Source of the DNA: Bacteroidales bacterium UBA1722
GTDB lineage: Bacteria > Bacteroidota > Bacteroidia > Bacteroidales > UBA932
Direction: 5' to 3'
NCBI GenBank assembly: GCA_002317435.1
Contig: DCIQ01000099.1
Coordinates: 15,371-22,335 of the forward strand
DNA: 6,965 nucleotides
The translations under genes and the position numbers were made by a program. The notes under the pieces were generated by a model that was not told the origin of the DNA, ran no database searches, and worked only from the letters and a program-made list of their open reading frames with translations. Below, one piece after another: positions 1 through 6,846 of this stretch; position 1 is the stretch's first letter, and each line of letters starts with the position of its first letter.

Positions 1-756
1 GACGATCCGGAAGACCGGCACCGCCACATTTCACACGCTTATGGTCTGTATCCTTCCAATCAGATATCGCCGTTCACCCATCCCGAGCTCTTCAACGCCG
101 TAGGCACCACTCTCGTTCACCGCGGCGATATGGCCACCGGATGGAGCCTCGGATGGAAAATCAACCTCTGGGCCAGAATGCTTGATGGCGAACACGCATA
201 CAAAATACTCAGAAATATGCTCTGCCTTCTCCCTTCGGAATATTCAACGGAATTTTTCCCTGATTCTGACCAGATGGAAGAAGGAAGGACTTATGCAAAC
301 CTCTTCGATGCCCATCCGCCTTTCCAGATCGACGGCAATTTCGGTTACACGGCAGGTGTGGCCGAAATGCTCCTCCAGAGCCACGACGGTGCGGTTCATC
401 TGCTTCCTGCACTGCCTTCCGCCTGGAACGGAGGTTCAGTCAAAGGTCTGAGAGCCAGAGGCGGCTTCGAAGTGAATATGGAATGGACTTCAGGCACTCT
501 GACTTCGGCCACCATCATCTCGACCATAGGAGGGACTCTGAGAATCCGTTCTTATGTTCCACTGACATCAACCGGCGGGAAGTTGAGAAAAGCAGAAGGT
601 CCCTGCCCCAACCCTCTGTACGAAGGAACTGTGATAGCAGATCCGATAGTCTCACCTGAAGCCCCGGCCACACATTTCAATATACCGACCGTTTACGAAT
701 ACGATATTGAAACAGTACCCGGACAAATTATAAAAGTCACCGCATCGGAGGCATAG
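1..756 (+). CDS. GH95 alpha-L-fucosidase (or alpha-L-galactosidase), C-terminal part, 5' end outside window
   Basis: The reading frame is open from the first base and ends at TAG 754-756, giving the last 251 residues of a protein whose family is usually about 750-850 residues, so roughly two thirds is missing upstream. GH95 enzymes are inverting exo-hydrolases that release terminal alpha-1,2-linked L-fucose; some family members prefer L-galactose. Visible family motifs, numbered within the fragment, are HRHISHAYGLYPSNQI (7-22) from the (alpha/alpha)6 barrel, ATGWSLGWK (45-53), NLFDAHPPFQIDGNFG (98-113), and LLPALPSAW leading into the C-terminal beta-sandwich. The Asp of DGNFG (111) is probably the residue equivalent to the catalytic Asp that works with two Asn residues in characterised GH95 enzymes; this is my assignment from motif position. 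The acid Glu and the signal peptide would lie upstream and cannot be checked. The next gene starts 18 bases downstream on the same strand, so the two are probably one transcript. Fucose versus galactose preference cannot be decided from this fragment. Confidence 0.95.
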   Translation, partial: DDPEDRHRHISHAYGLYPSNQISPFTHPELFNAVGTTLVHRGDMATGWSLGWKINLWARMLDGEHAYKILRNMLCLLPSEYSTEFFPDSDQMEEGRTYANLFDAHPPFQIDGNFGYTAGVAEMLLQSHDGAVHLLPALPSAWNGGSVKGLRARGGFEVNMEWTSGTLTSATIISTIGGTLRIRSYVPLTSTGGKLRKAEGPCPNPLYEGTVIADPIVSPEAPATHFNIPTVYEYDIETVPGQIIKVTASEA

Positions 757-774
757 GAGAATAGTATTCCGACT

Positions 775-2736
775 ATGAAAAAGATTTTTTCTATAGTACT
801 GACGGCAGTTATGATGACTGCCGTTCTGTTCGCTCAGGAGAAGACGAAAGTCGCCTGCATCGGAGACAGCATCACTTACGGCTCAGGCCTTGAAGACAAT
901 ACAACACAGAGCTATCCGGCTGTGTTGGGAGAAATTCTGGGGAACGGTTTTCAAGTAAGGAATTTCGGCATTTCAGGAAGATGTGTGTCTCACAGTGCCG
1001 ACTACCCATATACCGACGGGACCGTTCTTGACGAGATAAAGGCATTCGCCCCCGACGTCATCACCATTATGCTCGGCACGAATGACAGCAAGCCTCAGAA
1101 CTGGAATGAGGGCACCTTCCGTAACGATTATGTGGCACTGGCAAGTAAACTCAAGGCTCTCCCAAACCGCCCACGCGTCGTTTTCTTCACTCCGACACCC
1201 GTGTGGGACACCGAAGGAACCATCAGGAATTCAGTGATAAAGGATTACATACTGCAGGATATCAAATGGCTTGGAAACGACCAGGGATGCGATGTAGTTG
1301 ACCTGTATGACCCGTTCCTCAACAAACCTTTCCTCTTCCCTGACGGAGTTCATCCGAATGCGGAAGGAGCACGTCAGCTGGCCATCGTGGCTGCCGGTGC
1401 ATGCCTGCAGAGAAACTGGAGAGAGGAGGAAAAGTACATACCACCCGTGGAGCAGGAGGTGAAGGACCGCATCTCCGAATGGCAGGACTTGAAGTTCGGG
1501 ATGTTCATCCACTGGGGTGCGTATTCCGTCAAAGGCGTGGTGGAATCGTGGTCCATCTGCCCGGAAAATGTGGGTTGGCAGTACGCAGACCGTCCGAAGG
1601 ACAAGACGTATGACGAATATGTGAAGGAATATGAAGCTCTTCCGGAGAGATTCAATCCTGTTGAATTCGCTCCTGAGAAGTGGGCCGAAGCAGCCCGATA
1701 TGCCGGAATGAAATATGTCGTGTTCACCACGAAGCACCACGATGGTTTCAATATGTTCGACACGGCTGAATCCGATTATAAAGTGACATCCCCCGGCTGC
1801 CCATTCTCCTCAAATCCGCGGGCCAACATCGCCAAGGAGGTGTTCAATGCTTTTCGGGCGGAGGGGCTGAAGGCGGGGGCATACTACTCCATTGCCGACT
1901 GGCACCATCAGGATTACTGGTGGGACTGGTTCCCGAGCAGAAACAACTACATCAACTACGACCCGGTCCAGTTCCCGGAGAAATGGCCACGGTTCCAGAA
2001 TTTTCTGGTGGCCCAGATGCAGGAACTTACCGGCGGTGATTACGGGGAGCTTTCGATGCTCTGGTTCGACCAGTGCATTCCTTCATTAGAGTATGCGGCA
2101 CCAGTCCCATGGGATAGGATGGCGGCTGTCGCCCGTGCCAACCAGCCGGGAATAATGATGGTGGCCAGATGGGAAGGGACTGTTTACGAAAATTACCGGA
2201 CACCTGAACAGAATATTCCGGATGAGGTTCTTGACTATCCGTGGGAATCGTGCATCACTATGTCGAACAGCTGGTCGTGGAGGCCGGATGCCAATTACAA
2301 ATCCACACGGGAACTTCTTTCGATCCTGGTGAAAGTCGTATCCAGAGGTGGTAACCTCCTGCTGAACGTCGGTCCGAGCGCCAAAGGAATCCTTGATGAA
2401 GAGGCATACCTGCGCCTTCGCGAAATCGGAGACTGGATGAAGGTAAATTCTGAAGGGATCTACCGTTCCAAACCCTATCCACTCGGTGGAAACCTCTATG
2501 GAACGACCGTGGACGGAGCCGTTTATGCCTATTACGTTCCCGTTGCAGGAGATTCGGAAGAACTTCCTTCCGAGATATTCGTCCCTAACGTGATTTCAAA
2601 AGATGTCCGCATGCTGGGAGCTGAGGGTACAAAACTGAAATGCATCCCCGCTGAGAACGGCGTCAAAGTGCTGATTCCCGATAAACTGCGCCACGACCTT
2701 CCCTGCCGGCACATCTGGTGCCTGAGATTCCGATAA
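775..2736 (+). CDS. Exported SGNH/GDSL esterase - GH29 alpha-L-fucosidase fusion protein
   Basis: This 653-residue protein has two catalytic domains. Residues 1-20 are a Sec signal peptide (MKK, hydrophobic core, cleavage near LFA-Q), placing it in the periplasm or outside. Residues about 24-215 are an SGNH hydrolase: block I GDS with nucleophile Ser32, block II Gly65, block III GTND (101-104) with Asn103, and block V DGVH with Asp190 and His193. The triad is complete, so esterase activity, probably O-deacetylation, is likely. Residues about 228-650 are a GH29 retaining alpha-L-fucosidase: FGMFIHWG (241-248), TKHHDGF (319-325), DWHH (375-378), LWFD with likely nucleophile Asp432, PWESC with candidate acid/base Glu491, GGNLLLNVGP (525-534), then a C-terminal beta-sandwich. 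The start is supported by the signal peptide directly following it. A weak AGGAGA (755-760) overlaps the preceding stop but sits 14 bases away, long for a ribosome site. Domain assignments are firm; acetyl-fucoside as substrate is inference. Confidence 0.93.
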   Translation: MKKIFSIVLTAVMMTAVLFAQEKTKVACIGDSITYGSGLEDNTTQSYPAVLGEILGNGFQVRNFGISGRCVSHSADYPYTDGTVLDEIKAFAPDVITIMLGTNDSKPQNWNEGTFRNDYVALASKLKALPNRPRVVFFTPTPVWDTEGTIRNSVIKDYILQDIKWLGNDQGCDVVDLYDPFLNKPFLFPDGVHPNAEGARQLAIVAAGACLQRNWREEEKYIPPVEQEVKDRISEWQDLKFGMFIHWGAYSVKGVVESWSICPENVGWQYADRPKDKTYDEYVKEYEALPERFNPVEFAPEKWAEAARYAGMKYVVFTTKHHDGFNMFDTAESDYKVTSPGCPFSSNPRANIAKEVFNAFRAEGLKAGAYYSIADWHHQDYWWDWFPSRNNYINYDPVQFPEKWPRFQNFLVAQMQELTGGDYGELSMLWFDQCIPSLEYAAPVPWDRMAAVARANQPGIMMVARWEGTVYENYRTPEQNIPDEVLDYPWESCITMSNSWSWRPDANYKSTRELLSILVKVVSRGGNLLLNVGPSAKGILDEEAYLRLREIGDWMKVNSEGIYRSKPYPLGGNLYGTTVDGAVYAYYVPVAGDSEELPSEIFVPNVISKDVRMLGAEGTKLKCIPAENGVKVLIPDKLRHDLPCRHIWCLRFR

Positions 2737-2831
2737 GTAAATCGACTTTCCGGCCGCATGACGAAATCGCAGGGAGAAGACTGCAAAAGTGTTTTTATGA
2801 TTTCCATTTTTTTCGGTAACTTGCCGGAAAT

Positions 2832-2847
2832 CGCCGGATGTCCGGTG
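2832..2847 (+). promoter_or_regulatory. Small GC-rich hairpin just before the GH78 start
   Basis: In the 121-base spacer between the fusion gene and the GH78 gene, CGCCGG (2832-2837) can pair with CCGGTG (2842-2847) around an ATGT loop, a six-pair stem with one G-U. It ends 10 bases before the first ATG of the rhamnosidase, so in RNA it could affect ribosome access. The surrounding spacer has a T-rich stretch (2791-2813) and a partial TAACTTG at 2817 that resembles a Bacteroidetes -7 box but lacks one T and has no TTTG at the expected distance. I therefore do not call a promoter here. The stem is short and may have no function. Confidence 0.25.
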
Positions 2848-2857
2848 AAGACCGTAA

Positions 2858-5263
2858 ATGATTATGATGAAGATGTTTTTTAAGTCCGCTGCTCTCGCGG
2901 TTGTCTCGGCTCTGGCCGTATGCTGTGCCCCCCGTCCCGCTGAGGTGGAAAACCTCGGTGCCGAATGTCCCCAGTGGAAAGCTTCGTGGATCGGGGCTTC
3001 GTGGATGAACACGTTATGGGATGCCGAATCGTATGAATCGGCACTCACCGCCCTCAGGGAAGGAGTCCGGGATACGACCCTCGCGGCTCCTGAATTCAGG
3101 AAGGTATTCACTCTCGACAAGAAACTCAGGAAAGCGACGGCATACGTGTGCGGCCTCGGCTTCGGAGAGTTATGGCTCAACGGAGTACGTGTCGGCACAG
3201 ACCAGTTAAGTCCCAACGAAACGGAATATACATCCAGGAAAGGCCTGGAAGAAACATTCGTTCCGGCCCCCGGCAGTAACTTCAGCGGATATCACGTCCA
3301 GTACATGAGTTATGACGTCACTTCATTCCTGCATAAGGGAGAGAATATGGCCGGTCTGTTTCTGGGTAACGGGTTCTTCCATACCCATTCATACAGATGG
3401 ACCTCATCTTTCGGTGCCCCACGGATAATATGTCAGATTGACCTCGAATTCACTGACGGCAGTACCGGGTGCATAGCGACCGACCAGTCCTGGGATGTGC
3501 GCAGAAGTCCTATTCTGATCAATGACATGTATGACGGTGAGGTATATGACGCCACATATTGCGGAGCATGGGAGAAGGCTGAACTTCGCGAGGCTCCCGA
3601 CGGGGAGATGGTCCCCCAGCTGACTTATCCGGACAAGGTTATGGAAGTCCTTTCTCCCAAGAGGATAGAGAAGACTGCCGACGGCTGCTGGAGAGTGGAT
3701 TTCGGTGACTATATCACCGGCTGGACCGCATTGAAGCATTTCACGGCTCCCGCCGGGACTGTGATAGATATGGTTCACGAGGCCGAATGCGACGGAAACG
3801 GTCTATGGCGTTATGTGAGTGACGGCAGCACCGCCGAATATGCCCCCCGTTTCACGTGGTATACGTTCCGCTATGTCACCATTTCAGGCTGGCCGGGAGA
3901 ACTTGATGCAGACGATATCGAGGCCCGTGCGGTTTACGGCAGCATGCCTGTGAACTCGAAGTTCGAATGCTCCGATACCCTGATCAACCGCATGGTACAT
4001 ATATGGTGGAGGAGCCAGACTGACAATATGCACGTGGGTGTGGCTACGGACTGCCCCCATAGGGAGAAAGGTCCCTATACCGGAGACGGGGAGCTGGCCT
4101 GCCCTATGGTGGTGAAGACATTCGATGCCCTTTCCTTCTATCGCAAATGGCTCCGCGACATGCGTGACTGTCAGGACCGGGAGACCGGATACGTGCCCAA
4201 TGGAGCACCGTGGCATCCGGGATGCGGCGGCGGTGTGCCCTGGGGCTCGGCCATCTGCATCATGCCCTGGGAATGCTATCTCCAGTACGGTGACACTTCG
4301 ATACTTGAAGAAAATTTCAAGGCGATGTGCGACTATACCGATTATCTTACCTCGTGGCGCCGTTCCGACGGCACCTGTTTCCAGCAGATAGAATATGAAG
4401 GCGGATTTCTGGATATAACGAACCTTGGAGAATGGCTTTCGCCCGGAGAAGATCCTATGAAGGATCTTGTTCATACCTACTATCTGTGGAAATGTGCCGG
4501 GAATACCTCCGCTGCCGCCCGTGCTCTCGGCAGGGTGGCGGAAGAAGAGAAATATGCGGCGCTCGCGGATGACGTGGCCAAGGCTTTCCATGTACATTTC
4601 TATGATGCAGGATACGGTCATTACGGACATCTCGGCGAATCATCGGCCAGCGAGCCGGTGGAAGGCAGGCCTGTCGTCGGAAACGGTTCGGACTTTTTCG
4701 CTCTGGATATGGGTGTCCCCGAGGACAGATATGAGAGTGTCATGTCCGTGGTCAAAGAGAATTTCAAATCAAACGGAGGGCATCTCAACACCGGAATCTG
4801 CGGGTCATCTCTCTTCTTCCGTGTCCTCTGTGATCTGGGTGAATATGATATGGTGTGGAAGGCCATTTCCGCCACCGATTTCCCCAGTTTCGGCTGGTGG
4901 ATAGTGCAGGGTGCCGATACCACTTGGGAACAATGGGGCGGGGCCGCTTCCCGGAACCATCCTATGTTCGGAGGTGCCCTTGCCTGGCTATATACCCATC
5001 TGGCCGGTCTCAGGCCTGATCCCGAAGAACCTGGATATAAGCACATGATAGTGCGCCCCTGTCCTGTCGGGGACCTCACTTATGCGGCATATTCCGTAGA
5101 AACTTCGTATGGCGAGGCCGCAGTGCGTTGGGAACGCTCTGGCAGTGAGTTCCGGATAGACGTTACGGTCCCTGAAGGCTGTCACGCCAGCATCTGGTTC
5201 CCCGGTTCGGATACACCCATAGAGGCCGGTGCCGGGAAGAGCAGCTTCAGGAGCACTATGTGA
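2858..5263 (+). CDS. Exported GH78 alpha-L-rhamnosidase
   Basis: This 801-residue protein has the size and domain order of GH78, inverting exo-enzymes that release terminal alpha-L-rhamnose. The N-terminus is hydrophobic (residues 7-23) and ends in a Cys pair (22-23); it is either a Sec signal or a loosely matching lipobox (LAVC), so soluble versus lipid-anchored is undecided. Residues about 40-230 are beta domains with CGLGFGELWLNG (98-109) and a following LSPNETEY. WRVDFGDYITGW (278-289) precedes the (alpha/alpha)6 barrel. The catalytic segment ATDCPHREKGPYTGDG (396-411) has Asp398, Glu403 and Asp410 at the same spacing (5 and 12) as Asp567, Glu572 and Asp579 of Bacillus RhaB; Glu403 is the likely acid. 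Glu691 in TTWEQW is the likely base. NHPMFGGALAWLY (700-712) leads into the C-terminal beta domain. Starts at 2864, 2867 or 2873 are also possible; 2867 gives a shorter signal peptide. It follows the fusion gene by 121 bases on the same strand. Confidence 0.94.
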   Translation: MIMMKMFFKSAALAVVSALAVCCAPRPAEVENLGAECPQWKASWIGASWMNTLWDAESYESALTALREGVRDTTLAAPEFRKVFTLDKKLRKATAYVCGLGFGELWLNGVRVGTDQLSPNETEYTSRKGLEETFVPAPGSNFSGYHVQYMSYDVTSFLHKGENMAGLFLGNGFFHTHSYRWTSSFGAPRIICQIDLEFTDGSTGCIATDQSWDVRRSPILINDMYDGEVYDATYCGAWEKAELREAPDGEMVPQLTYPDKVMEVLSPKRIEKTADGCWRVDFGDYITGWTALKHFTAPAGTVIDMVHEAECDGNGLWRYVSDGSTAEYAPRFTWYTFRYVTISGWPGELDADDIEARAVYGSMPVNSKFECSDTLINRMVHIWWRSQTDNMHVGVATDCPHREKGPYTGDGELACPMVVKTFDALSFYRKWLRDMRDCQDRETGYVPNGAPWHPGCGGGVPWGSAICIMPWECYLQYGDTSILEENFKAMCDYTDYLTSWRRSDGTCFQQIEYEGGFLDITNLGEWLSPGEDPMKDLVHTYYLWKCAGNTSAAARALGRVAEEEKYAALADDVAKAFHVHFYDAGYGHYGHLGESSASEPVEGRPVVGNGSDFFALDMGVPEDRYESVMSVVKENFKSNGGHLNTGICGSSLFFRVLCDLGEYDMVWKAISATDFPSFGWWIVQGADTTWEQWGGAASRNHPMFGGALAWLYTHLAGLRPDPEEPGYKHMIVRPCPVGDLTYAAYSVETSYGEAAVRWERSGSEFRIDVTVPEGCHASIWFPGSDTPIEAGAGKSSFRSTM

Positions 5264-5290
5264 CGGAGCAGCTAAAAGCTTCTTAAATAC

Positions 5291-5332
5291 GAATTTACCC
5301 CTTTCACGGTTCATCGCGGAAGGGGTAAATTC
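5291..5332. terminator. Bidirectional intrinsic terminator between convergent genes
   Basis: GAATTTACCCCTTTC (5291-5305) and GGAAGGGGTAAATTC (5318-5332) form a 15-pair stem: 13 perfect outer pairs, one T-G wobble and an inner C-G, around a 12-base loop. The hairpin starts 27 bases after the GH78 stop and ends 25 bases before the stop of the minus-strand GH29 gene. A short T-containing stretch (TCTCTTATGATTCTTT) follows on the plus strand, and a weaker one follows on the minus strand. The long near-perfect stem and the placement between two gene ends make termination in both directions the best reading. The T tracts are modest, so efficiency cannot be judged. Confidence 0.85.
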
Positions 5333-5357
5333 TCTTATGATTCTTTGGAGTCAGCCT

Positions 5358-6773
5358 TTATTTCAAGAAGACCTCTATTACAGGTATTTCCGTATTCGGT
5401 TTCAGTACAGGCAGGGAGAAGCCTTCTTCATCGAATTCTATTTCCGAGCCGTCGTGGAGGAACTGGGCATAGTCCACCCGGTCCATGAAAGCGGTGTTCA
5501 GACGCTGGAGAGGATAATCCAGAAGACTTATGTACAGTGTATTGGTCTTGGGATTGTAGGTGAGAAGAGTATTGGCGGGAGCCGTGAATTCCTCGGGGGC
5601 TTCGGTGCATTCATAGATGGCCCTGTCGTTGAAATGCATCCATTCGCCCATGGCATTCAGCCTCTCCTGTGCACGGTAGTCGAATTCTCCGCGGGCGGTG
5701 GGACCTACGTTCAGCAGGAGGTTCCCACCCTTGCTGACTGTCTCTATCAGGAGTTCGAGAAGCTGTGCCGGACTTTTCCAGGTGGTCTCGTCGCGATGGT
5801 ATCCCCAGGAACCGGAGAATGTCTGGCATGTCTCCCAGTGGACTTTCTTTCCGTTCCAGGTAGGCCATTTGTCCACCTTGTATTGTTCCGGAGTCTTGAT
5901 GTCCCATCCTCCCCATACGTCGTTCAGGTCGAGGCGGTCGTCCACTATGATACCTGGCTGGAGTGTTCTGGCCAGTTTGAGCAGACCTTCCGAATCCCAG
6001 TCTTCGTGCCCCTTGCCCTGGGTTTCCCAGAAAGCCTCTCCTTCTCCGGCGGGATGGCCGGGGTATGAGAAATCGAACCAGATTATGTCTATCTTGCCGT
6101 ATTTGGTAAGGAGTTCCGTTACCTGGTCTTTCATGTACTGGCGGTATCGGCTCATGTCCTTTCCTTCATTCATCCTGTCGAAATCTTCCTGACCTCCATC
6201 GCGGGGGCAGAGGGGATGGTTACGGTCGATGGTGAAGTCCGGATGATGCCAGTCGATGAGGGAGTAGTAGAATCCCACTTTCAGCCCTTCAGCACGGAAG
6301 GCTTCGACAAATTCTTTCAGAAGGTCCCTCCCGACGGGGGTGTTGGTGACCTTGTAGTCCGTATATCCGCTGTCCCACATACAGAAACCTTCGTGATGCT
6401 TCGAAGTGAGAACCACATATTTCATACCCGCCTCGCGGGCCTGTCTGGCCCATTCCTTGGGATTGTACAGGTCGGGATTGAATCTTTTGAAATATTTCTC
6501 GTAGTCTTCATTGGTCATGGCCTCGTGGTTCTTGACCCATTCGTGGCGGGCGGGCATGGCGTAGAGTCCCCAGTGGATGAACATCCCGAAACGGGAATCG
6601 GTCCACCACTGCATCCTTTCCGCTTTCTGTTGGTCAGTCTCGGAGGAAGGAAGTGAGAATTCAGGAGCTGGAGCGGTCTGTGCCGCCTTCACTTTTTTCT
6701 GGGCGTCGGCAGTGAATGTGAAGACACTTGCGGACATCGCACAGAGAATTGTAATCAGGAATCTGGTTTTCAT
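5358..6773 (-). CDS. Exported single-domain GH29 alpha-L-fucosidase
   Basis: This 471-residue protein is a retaining exo-alpha-L-fucosidase of family GH29, of normal length for a catalytic domain plus a short C-terminal beta-sandwich. Residues 1-24 are a Sec signal peptide (MKTR, hydrophobic core, cleavage near TADA-Q), followed by a linker of about 25 residues rich in Ala, Pro, Lys and Gln. Family motifs are SRFGMFIHWGLY (60-71), TSKHHEGF (123-130), FYYSLIDWHHPD (168-179), IIWFDFSYPG (230-239) with likely nucleophile Asp234, HWETC (312-316) where Glu314 is a candidate acid/base, and KGGNLLLNVGPTARG (348-362). The loop after the nucleophile (SYPGHPAGEGEAFW, then GKGHEDW) is longer than in the fusion protein's GH29 domain, suggesting a different substrate pocket. 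The start is fixed by the signal peptide. No Shine-Dalgarno is visible upstream, which is usual in Bacteroidetes. The gene is transcribed separately from the three plus-strand genes and has its own promoter at 6815-6846. The linkage it cuts is unknown. Confidence 0.95.
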   Translation of the reverse strand: MKTRFLITILCAMSASVFTFTADAQKKVKAAQTAPAPEFSLPSSETDQQKAERMQWWTDSRFGMFIHWGLYAMPARHEWVKNHEAMTNEDYEKYFKRFNPDLYNPKEWARQAREAGMKYVVLTSKHHEGFCMWDSGYTDYKVTNTPVGRDLLKEFVEAFRAEGLKVGFYYSLIDWHHPDFTIDRNHPLCPRDGGQEDFDRMNEGKDMSRYRQYMKDQVTELLTKYGKIDIIWFDFSYPGHPAGEGEAFWETQGKGHEDWDSEGLLKLARTLQPGIIVDDRLDLNDVWGGWDIKTPEQYKVDKWPTWNGKKVHWETCQTFSGSWGYHRDETTWKSPAQLLELLIETVSKGGNLLLNVGPTARGEFDYRAQERLNAMGEWMHFNDRAIYECTEAPEEFTAPANTLLTYNPKTNTLYISLLDYPLQRLNTAFMDRVDYAQFLHDGSEIEFDEEGFSLPVLKPNTEIPVIEVFLK

Positions 6774-6814
6774 GATATGGATATTGTTTATGAATCGGGT
6801 TGTCTATCTGCTAA

Positions 6815-6846
6815 CAAAATTACCCCTTCTTCCGCAGAACTCCAAA
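6815..6846 (-). promoter_or_regulatory. Bacteroidetes-type promoter for the minus-strand GH29 gene
   Basis: On the minus strand, TTTG (6846-6843) is followed after exactly 20 bases by TAATTTTG (6822-6815). This matches the published Bacteroides primary-sigma consensus, a -33 TTTG and a -7 TAnnTTTG separated by 19-21 bases, with no mismatch. Transcription would start a few bases beyond 6815, leaving an untranslated leader of roughly 35-40 bases before the ATG at 6773. The match, orientation and distance all fit the GH29 gene. No operator or regulator site is recognisable beside it. Confidence 0.72.

Noticed and set aside
2791..2824. Possible promoter before the GH78 gene (TAACTTG at 2817)
   Set aside because: The -7 box lacks one T and there is no TTTG at 19-21 bases upstream, so the match is too weak to annotate.
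2981..3006. Tandem 11-base repeat GCTTCGTGGAT with 15-base period
   Set aside because: It encodes ASWIGASWM, an expected form of the Trp-rich start of GH78 N-terminal domains, so it is probably coincidence within coding sequence.
2596..3216. Minus-strand open frame of 206 codons spanning the spacer before GH78
   Set aside because: It overlaps two well-supported plus-strand genes and resembles no known family; it is open by chance from codon composition.
3884..4630. Minus-strand open frame of 248 codons
   Set aside because: It is antisense to the catalytic core of the GH78 gene, with low-complexity His/Gly-rich translation and no family motif.
5229..6068. Plus-strand open frame of 279 codons
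   Set aside because: It lies antisense to the GH29 gene, crosses the terminator, and shows no recognisable domain; the minus-strand frame has full GH29 motifs and a signal peptide.
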